Source of the DNA: Cryphonectria parasitica EP155
Lineage: Eukaryota > Ascomycota > Sordariomycetes > Diaporthales > Cryphonectriaceae
Reading direction: 5' to 3'
Length of the DNA stretch: 64,000 nt
Assembly: GCF_011745365.1 (NCBI RefSeq)
Contig: NW_024468911.1
Location: forward strand, 676,759 to 740,758
Shown: one piece after another, positions 57,818-64,000 of the stretch
Numbering within the stretch: position 1 is the stretch's first letter
Layout: every line of letters starts with the position of its first letter
Program-made: the position numbers and the translations under genes
The notes under the pieces: model-generated
Databases searched by the model: none
What the model was told of the DNA's origin: nothing
Seen by the model: only the letters and a program-made list of their open reading frames with translations

Positions 57818-59077
57818 GATGGTAGCCCTCTGTTTTTGCTCTGGCCTGGCGGTGGTCTCTCAGGCTCGAACTACTGCGGGGCAGGGCTAAGAGGGGTACT
57901 TGTGAGTTAGGTCACTGTTAAGTAAAGTGGTCTGAAGAAGAGCAAGCAGAGCAGCCTTGTCAATCGGTAAGACAAGATCTGATGTGAAAAGGAGTGCCTA
58001 AGCCTGAAATAGCCTGGTGGTTGTTGAGTATCCTGCTTTAGCTCAACACTTGGTGATGCAATAGTCGAATGAAGCCAGTGTTTTTGTTAGCAAGTGTGCA
58101 TGAAGAAAGGGAGAGAAGGGAAAGCTCGTTGGGTTGTAGTGCACAGAGGGTAAGCTTTTGGGGATGGTGGGGTTACAGCTCAGTTTCGTTTCCACTGCAG
58201 GGCATTAATGGCCCCCCACTCTCTCCCCACCTTAAGACGCGTCTTCTGCTGCGCAAGGAGTCAACTGAATGCCCTGACTTTCTACCTATACAAATTTCTG
58301 AGAAAAGATTTACAGGAATTGGCTTTTCATGACGATGATGCTAGTCCTCTCCTATTATCTATTGAAAGAAAAGAATAAGAAGGGGAAAAAACATAAAATG
58401 AAATTCTTCCCATATTGATGAAGGTTTGGTTGATGGCATTACCAACACGCTGGTAACACCCAGGCCTTCTTCAAAAAGGGACGTGACGCGATTTAGTTCG
58501 CGTACAGGGGCTAAACTGTCTTGGGTCACTTATGAAGCATCAAAGTTCACAGTAAATCCTAACCAAATGTTCTGGAGGGGGGTTCTACCCATCTCTCAGC
58601 AGGATCTTACAAATTCATAGAACAGTAAAATGACGAGCAGCTCCCATACTTCATTCATTATCTTATACCTTGGGCCTTGGCTTGGAATACCTGGCTCATG
58701 GTTTTACCAAGGAAGGCTTAGAGAGATGACTGTTCAACCTAGCCTGTAACAGTACGACTCACTCAGCATCTAGGCTCAATTGTGGTAGCCTTCTTGGTCA
58801 TCAGCGCATCTCAAGAGCACCTGCCGGGGCTCGAAGAAGACCATAATCTGCTTGCCCTTCCAAAGAACAAGACAGATGCTGCCAAAATCGCCGAACGGGT
58901 GTTCGAGAACGGGAACTAGGCGTGGCTGCCTGCTAAGTACTTAATTAGTGCCCACCTGGTCCCATATTGTCTCTCAACTGCTTATGCATAAACAGGCGCG
59001 GTTTGTCTTGTCTTGATCTTGAGACAGGATTTTACAAAAACAACAAGAGGGGCTACTACTCGCAAGAAATCAGCATC
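57818..59077. other. Divergent spacer, 1.26 kb
   Basis: This spacer lies between the starts of the importin and Rev7 genes and should contain both promoters. No supported ORF or RNA gene. Confidence 0.55.
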
Positions 59078-60067
59078 ATGTCAATGCCACCGCCTCCCCT
59101 GCGACGAGCAGGAGAAGGGCAACAACTATTGTCGCCTCAGACGACAGAAGTGCCTATTGCCGAGGCGAGTACTCTCCTCGACGCCTTCACCAGCTTTCTC
59201 ACCGTCTCGATCCACACTATCCTCTACAATCGCAACATCTATCCCAGAGATACCTTTCTCTCCGCCAAAGCATTTAACCTGCCTGTCCACCAGTCCCGCC
59301 ATCCCAAGGTCTGCTCATGGATCAACGATGCCGTCGACGCGGTCATGGCTCAGCTAGCCAAGGGCACCGTGGAGAGGGTGGCTGTGGTCATCCATTCGCC
59401 GCTCAAGCCACCACCTGCCAAGGTCTCGGTTGTCCGCCAGCTGCCTCCTGGAAGTGTGCTTGAGAGGTGGATGTTTGATGTCTCTCGGTTCCCGTCCTGG
59501 CCTGGCGGTATAGAGGCATTGAAGAGCCTTCGTGGGGAGGGAGAAGACCACCAGCAGGACGAAAACAAGCAGCAGCACGATGATGAAGACTCGGAGGAGG
59601 GCGAAAGTGTCAGTGAGGGAGACACTGACGCGGAGGACGATGCTCAAGGGGCCACCGACGACGACAACGACGATGACAACGAAAACCCGGCTGCTACCAT
59701 CAATTGGGTCGACGTCGATGAGCAACTTAGAGGTGCGGCGCGCCGCCTTGCCTACGCGGGCGAGAAGATGGATGCGCTGCCCGAGGGCTGCACGTTCACA
59801 GTGGTCGTTGAACTACGAGACAAGGCCCGGGCGCCAATAGGGTACCCTCAGCCATGGATCCCTTCACAATCTGGACTGAAGGGCGCTACGCAGAATCGCG
59901 GGAAGGTTGCCAATGCTGGTGGTGCTGATACTGCCGCCGCCGCCACCATCCCTATCCGCACGATCGAGACTGGACCCTTGTTCCTCGAGTGTTGGGTTGA
60001 GGAGGGCAAAGCAAAGGATGTCCTGCCAATGTCTGAGAGCCACAAAGGACCACAATCTTCCGAATGA
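59078..60067 (+). CDS. rev7: Rev7/Mad2B HORMA-domain protein
   Basis: A single exon encodes 329 aa. The HORMA fold is recognisable from EASTLLDAFTSFLTVSIHTI through LYNRNIYPRDTFLSAKAFNL and VLERWMFDVSRFPSWPGG, a block typical of fungal Rev7. The second half of the fold follows a long acidic low-complexity insertion (about 195-245, mostly Asp/Glu/Gln). Rev7 is the accessory subunit of DNA polymerase zeta in translesion synthesis and binds Rev3 through the HORMA seat-belt. The acidic insertion should be a disordered loop. The start at 59078 (MSMPPPP) is preferred. An in-frame ATG at 58967 would add 37 residues without family resemblance. The gene ends only 119 bp from the stop of the facing GPI-type gene. 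Confidence 0.88.
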   Translation: MSMPPPPLRRAGEGQQLLSPQTTEVPIAEASTLLDAFTSFLTVSIHTILYNRNIYPRDTFLSAKAFNLPVHQSRHPKVCSWINDAVDAVMAQLAKGTVERVAVVIHSPLKPPPAKVSVVRQLPPGSVLERWMFDVSRFPSWPGGIEALKSLRGEGEDHQQDENKQQHDDEDSEEGESVSEGDTDAEDDAQGATDDDNDDDNENPAATINWVDVDEQLRGAARRLAYAGEKMDALPEGCTFTVVVELRDKARAPIGYPQPWIPSQSGLKGATQNRGKVANAGGADTAAAATIPIRTIETGPLFLECWVEEGKAKDVLPMSESHKGPQSSE

Positions 60068-60186
60068 GCTCATTCATCCACAAGACGGAAAACATCACCA
60101 CCCTTGGTCCAATCCAAGACGGGGCCATTGCGCGCTACCAACGTTTAAAACCGAGGATCTCTATAATTGAACGCCAAATTTATCGT

Positions 60187-60875
60187 CTACATCAAGAGGG
60201 CACCGCCGACCATGGCCGCGGCACCCATGAACACGGCGTTCTGGGTCATCTTCGGGACGCCACCAGTACTTGAGGAAGTCGACCCGGTTGTCGATCCAGA
60301 AGTTGATCCAGTCGTGCTCGCGGCGAGTTTCTCCAGGCCGGCCGTGACCGTCACAGGCAGAGTGTAAGAGCTGATGCCTGTAACCACAGCACTTCCAGAG
60401 CTCGTCACCATCGCTGTCGAGGCGGCAGTCCCGGAGATGTCGTAATCGATCGTTGTCATAGACGTGGTACATGTTGCTGTGTCGGAGGTGATGGCGCAAG
60501 AAATGTCGATAGTCCTGGAAACAGTCAGCCACCACTCATATTCGAACATAGCCAGTTTTAAACATAGTCAGTCTAGCTTATGCCTTACCCAATAGCTGAC
60601 TCTGTCATGTGGACCTCTAGCACGGCAGGCCCGTCGACGATCTCGAGACCAGTTCCAAAGCCGCAATCGAGGGAGGACTCAGATGTAGGGCAGGTGACAA
60701 AGTATGATGTCGCTGTGGCATCCACCCCGATAATCGATCCCATAACAGCCTCGGAATCGACAGAGCTCGGCAGGTGAATGTCCATAACCGTCGAGGTCGC
60801 GGACCCGGACGTTGTGGTATCGGCATGGGCCATGCTGGCCAGCCCAGCTAGCAAAAGAAAGATTCGCTGCGTCAT
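60187..60875 (-). CDS. GPI-type cell-surface protein, paralog A
   Basis: Two exons (60875-60589 and 60514-60187) join in phase 2 to give 204 aa. A signal peptide covers about 1-18 (MTQRIFLLLAGLASMAHA). A compact region has paired cysteines (TCPTS, LDCGF, ISCAI, ATCTT) and likely forms disulfides. A Ser/Thr-rich stretch and a hydrophobic tail (AVFMGAAAMVGGALLM) look like a GPI signal. The intron falls at the same place and phase as intron 2 of the plus-strand gene at 62718, and the two proteins share an ATATxY block and the Cys pattern, so they are paralogs. Its function is unknown. It should be a wall or membrane surface protein. Confidence 0.82.
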
Positions 60876-61759
60876 GATCGATTGATGGATAGCCGATGAG
60901 AAGACTCAAAAGAAGGACTGCGAGTTGAAGAGTCTTGGTCTATGTATATATCGATTTTTGATGGCGATTGTGAGATGGCGATCTCAACTGTGCAGGTGTA
61001 TCATCGCTTCTAAGGTGAATAGTCGCCGCCCAGTGGACGTTCAAGAGGCTTTAATACCTGCTGTGAGAGTCAGGAAATCGCATGATGCATGTAGTCTGTT
61101 TGGTCCATTCATATCTCGCTTGAGCCTCGCAAATACAAACGAGACAATTTTAAGCCTAAAACTGGCCCACTTCTGTAGCTCAACCCCGGCTTCTGTGACC
61201 GGCATTGTGCTGCGGCCTGTCCCTTTCTTGCTGACGATTGGCCTGGCACGCCTGGGTTTTTGTCTGCAATTTTATTGGAACGGCGGCAAGGACACAGTGC
61301 AGCTGCTTTACTTGTAGTTAATTCAAGAAAGGCTTTTTACTCTACCAAACCCTATGGCTTTAGGCAAACCGAGGAAATGGTAAGGGACCCACTAGTGAAC
61401 AACCAGGTTCGGGATGTGAGCCTGTCTGCATGCTGTCATCCTGCGTCGACTGCGGCTGAGTCCACAGAAGCAATTGTCTCTTGACTTAAGCTTTTCCTGT
61501 CCTTCTTTCCCTCCTTCCTTCACAGCGACAGCCGGGCCGAAGAGGAAGGAGTTCCTACTCTTTCCCATCCCCCGTGTCTTCTGCTTCTTGGCTGCATAAG
61601 TTTGTCAAGCAGAGCCCTATCCCGACCTGGGAACCTCGTTCACGGGGGATTAGCAACGAGCCGACTTATTGATGTGCTAGGACCGGGCAGAACAGAAGTG
61701 ACAACGCGAAGGAGGCACACCACCCTACTCGGGGTAGAGTGAGCGGTGAGCAAAGTCCC

Positions 61760-61789
61760 GGGGACGGGGACGGGGACGGGGACGGGGAC
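61760..61789 (+). repeat. (GGGGAC)5 repeat, G-quadruplex candidate
   Basis: Five perfect GGGGAC units lie in intergenic DNA. Each unit gives a G4 run, so a quadruplex on the plus strand is conceivable. A GGGGG run follows at about 61795. Confidence 0.85.
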
Positions 61790-62399
61790 GGCCGGGGGAG
61801 GATAGAGAGACAAGAGAGAAGGGGAGGAGATAGGACCACGTGCGGTACAGTTTAGGCAACACCGCCAAGCGATCGTTTGGCTCGCCAGGCTTGGCACGGG
61901 AGCAGCGGGCAAGTTGAGGGTTTCCTGCGGTGCGGCCGATGGTTCCGCCAGCCAGGGTTGGCTCACCCGGAGAGCGGAGACTGCTCCCCTACGTTCTCCA
62001 GCACAGGGTAGGGGCTTTTCTCTCGGGCGGGCGGGAGGGAAGGGCCCTGCACAGCAAAGCAAGGCTATGGACTATTGCGGTAGGGTCCCTTATAGCAGCA
62101 GCAGCAGCAGCAGAGGGGGGAAGGAGGGACTGAGAATGAGAGAAGGAAAGAGGGCCAGGGCACGTCTTGGCAATGTCAGACAGCCAAGAGAAAGCCAAGA
62201 CCTCAAGGCACAGATAGCGGGCTGATGCCAATCACCGACAAGCACTGGATCCCTCTTTTTTGAAAGCCAAAAAAAGGAAGGAAAAAAAAGGAAAAAAGCG
62301 CGACAAGACCAAAAGAAGGAGGGTGAGCCTGTCAGGTTGTCCTCCGCTCCTCCTCTTCTCACAACACACACACAGAAATCATACACTACACACTACACA

Positions 62400-62465
62400 C
62401 ACACACTCTCTCTCTCCCTCTCTCTCTCTCTCTTTCCCTCTTTCTCTTTCCCTCTTTCTCTTTCC
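62400..62465 (+). repeat. CT-rich tract upstream of GPI paralog B
   Basis: CT and CCTCT/TTTCC units lie about 255-320 bp upstream of the start of paralog B. Pyrimidine-rich leaders are common upstream of expressed filamentous-fungal genes. Confidence 0.6.
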
Positions 62466-62717
62466 CCACAAGATCTCTGCTGAACCACTTTGGAACTTCA
62501 GATCACAATCTACAGCAGCGTTATTGTGGCCTTTGTGGATGGTGTGAGCGCAGCAAACGCCCTCTCACAACTTCGGGATCCATCCAAGAGAGCTACCATA
62601 CAGAACAACACCAATGATCCGATAGCCACCAGACACCCCCCCCCCTTCTTGGACGTCTTGGTCATCACCCCCTCTTCTTCTGAGGGTTGATTATTTCCTC
62701 GTTTCCCTTTTCTTAAT

Positions 62718-63611
62718 ATGAAGCGTGTCTGGCCACGTCTGCCCCTCCTTTTAGCCGCGCTGGCTCCGAGCCTAACGCCGACGTCCGCCGACTCCTCCCC
62801 GACCACGGTTCCGGTCTATGTGCCCGGATACCAGAGTGAGAACTGGGATGATCTGGCAGGGAGTGTAATCACGAGTGTAAGCAGCTCCGAATAATCATCA
62901 ATGCCATAATCCTCTCTCTCTTGCATGTGCTCGATGCAGAAGTGGGTCACGATTATGAAGGATGATGATGTCGTCCCGTGCCTAGGCTTTTATTAACATT
63001 GGCTGCTGCTACTTACAGGACAGCACGGCCACCACATATACCATCTTCTGCCCGGACACGGATGACTGCCAGATAGCAGGGCGCATGCAGTTCACCTTTG
63101 CAGAGGGGCCCAGCACTTTCAAGTACTCAGGAGAGGTAGAAGATATGCTGTGAGTGAGCAGGTCTCTCCCGCTTATTCCTTGTCCAGACGACATCATCAC
63201 GAACCTCGCTTACACGCTGCCCTTTCCACACGCAGGACGGCTGTGATCTCATGTCAGCTAGTCTCGACGACGGCAGCCACGTGCACGGAGTATTCTTCCT
63301 TCGGCGCAGGATGGAAGAAGGGCAACACGACGGGGCCCACGGAGGTGTCTCGCACGGAGACGTACCTTGGCAGTGAGGTCCAGTGGGGTGTCTTGACCTT
63401 GACTACGCCTGCGCCGACCGGAACGGCTGATCAGGCCATCGGTGGCAGCGGGATGTCGATCAACCCCAGTGATACGGCGTGGTTCTTCCCTAAGGCAACG
63501 AGGACATCGAGGGCAGCCCGCAGCGTGGAGCCACCCAGCAGGCCGGTGGCACTGGCGGGGGCCGTGGTGGTGGGCACGACGGTGATTGCGATGGGAGTGC
63601 TCGGCGTATGA
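62718..63611 (+). CDS. GPI-type cell-surface protein, paralog B
   Basis: Three exons (62718-62876, 63019-63149 and 63236-63611) give 221 aa. The signal peptide is MKRVWPRLPLLLAALAPSLT with cleavage probably near TSA. TATTYTIFCP and TAVISC, with further Cys in the middle, mirror paralog A. The tail ends in a hydrophobic segment (PVALAGAVVVGTTVIAMGVL) that looks like a GPI signal. Intron 2 (phase 2) falls at the homologous position to the only intron of paralog A. Intron 1 is extra. The GTGAGT donor was chosen over the in-frame earlier GTAGAA. Its function is unknown. Confidence 0.82.
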
Positions 63612-63903
63612 CAATATTCTTGAGAACTGGTTTGATTATGGCGAGGTTCGGGATACCCCAGACGAGGCTTCATCTGATTGCGAGTGTTTGGATCATTGCA
63701 TAGGCGTTTCTGGTTCTTGGTTCTGGTTCGAGGCGCAAGTGCCCACGAGGCTCGGTTGGTCTAGGGCGAGACATGGGATCTTCTTCAAACAGCAAAAACA
63801 TTATACTAAAGAAAAGATAATGATTGGTAGATTTTGTTTGGTTCCTTGATTCGTGCTTAATACATAATCATAGTATCATGTTTTTTAAGAAAGAAAAAGG
63901 AGC
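63612..63903. other. 3' region of GPI paralog B
   Basis: About 0.29 kb is moderately AT-rich near its end. No gene was seen. Confidence 0.5.
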
Positions 63904-64000
63904 ATGTCTGAGCCAGTCGTAGATCCTAGGTGGGTCGTGAGCTGGGGAAACGAGGATCTGGCGGCGGCAAGAAGCGAGCGGCTGTGGGGGGAAGAGGTTG
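63904..64000 (+). CDS. Possible gene start running off the right edge
   Basis: An open frame of 32 codons begins with ATG at 63904 (MSEPVVDPRWVVSWGNEDLA...) and continues past the end of the window. The composition is coding-like. It is too short to assign a family, and it may also be chance. Confidence 0.25.
   Translation, partial: MSEPVVDPRWVVSWGNEDLAAARSERLWGEEV

Larger units (their letters stand above)
60876..62717. other. Divergent spacer between GPI paralogs, 1.84 kb
   Basis: This region lies between the two divergent paralogs. It contains five GGGGAC units (61760-61789) and a CT-rich tract at about 62400-62465 upstream of paralog B. No gene was accepted, although several short ORFs exist. 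Confidence 0.55.

Noticed and set aside
1..64000. CRISPR arrays, riboswitches, rRNA or intact insertion elements
   Set aside because: No direct-repeat spacer array, rRNA core, terminal inverted repeat with transposase or reverse transcriptase motif was seen on reading both strands.

Overview
The window is nuclear DNA of a filamentous ascomycete (Pezizomycotina, most likely a Sordariomycete). The evidence is short spliceosomal introns with GTRNGT donors, a RID-type cytosine methyltransferase of the kind tied to repeat-induced point mutation, an ascomycete-type laccase ending in DSGI, a GPI-type GH17 glucanase, and multi-kilobase gene-poor spacers full of microsatellites and G/C homopolymers. 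The exon models were built by hand. Every multi-exon gene called complete keeps an open frame across all its introns.

Left part (1-27 kb): a class-III aminotransferase, a MARVEL-like membrane protein, a broken 2EXR-type gene, a GPI-anchored GH17 beta-glucanase, a decayed short-chain dehydrogenase pseudogene, a small unknown gene, an HXT-type sugar transporter, a CHZ1-like histone chaperone, a thiolase-like protein, and a secreted precursor with two Lys-Arg (KEX2-type) sites. Spacers of 1.3-3.1 kb separate most of these genes.

Middle (27-48 kb): a 4.3 kb spacer, then a seven-exon laccase, a CDF metal transporter with the DxxxD signatures of the Mn group, an MNN2-type Golgi mannosyltransferase, a membrane-anchored SGNH/CE3-like esterase, the RID-type methyltransferase, and a tandem pair of tRNA-Thr(CGU) genes, only one of which has an intron.

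Right part (48-64 kb): denser housekeeping genes. They are a Vps9-type Rab5 exchange factor with a C-terminal CUE domain, a PI31-type proteasome regulator, an importin-9/Kap114 receptor and a Rev7 HORMA protein. They are followed by two divergently transcribed paralogous GPI-type cell-surface proteins. A possible gene start runs off the right edge.

I see no operon, CRISPR array, intact transposon or biosynthetic cluster. The genes look like a normal fungal mix of cell wall and secretion (GH17, laccase, MNN2, CE3-like, GPI proteins), trafficking (Vps9, importin), genome maintenance (Rev7, RID, CHZ1) and transport. The most unusual items are the KEX2-type precursor, the paralogous GPI pair with a conserved intron position, the intron-plus/intron-minus tRNA pair, the RID gene in a window without visible AT-rich RIP tracts, and long G/C homopolymers confined to introns and spacers.
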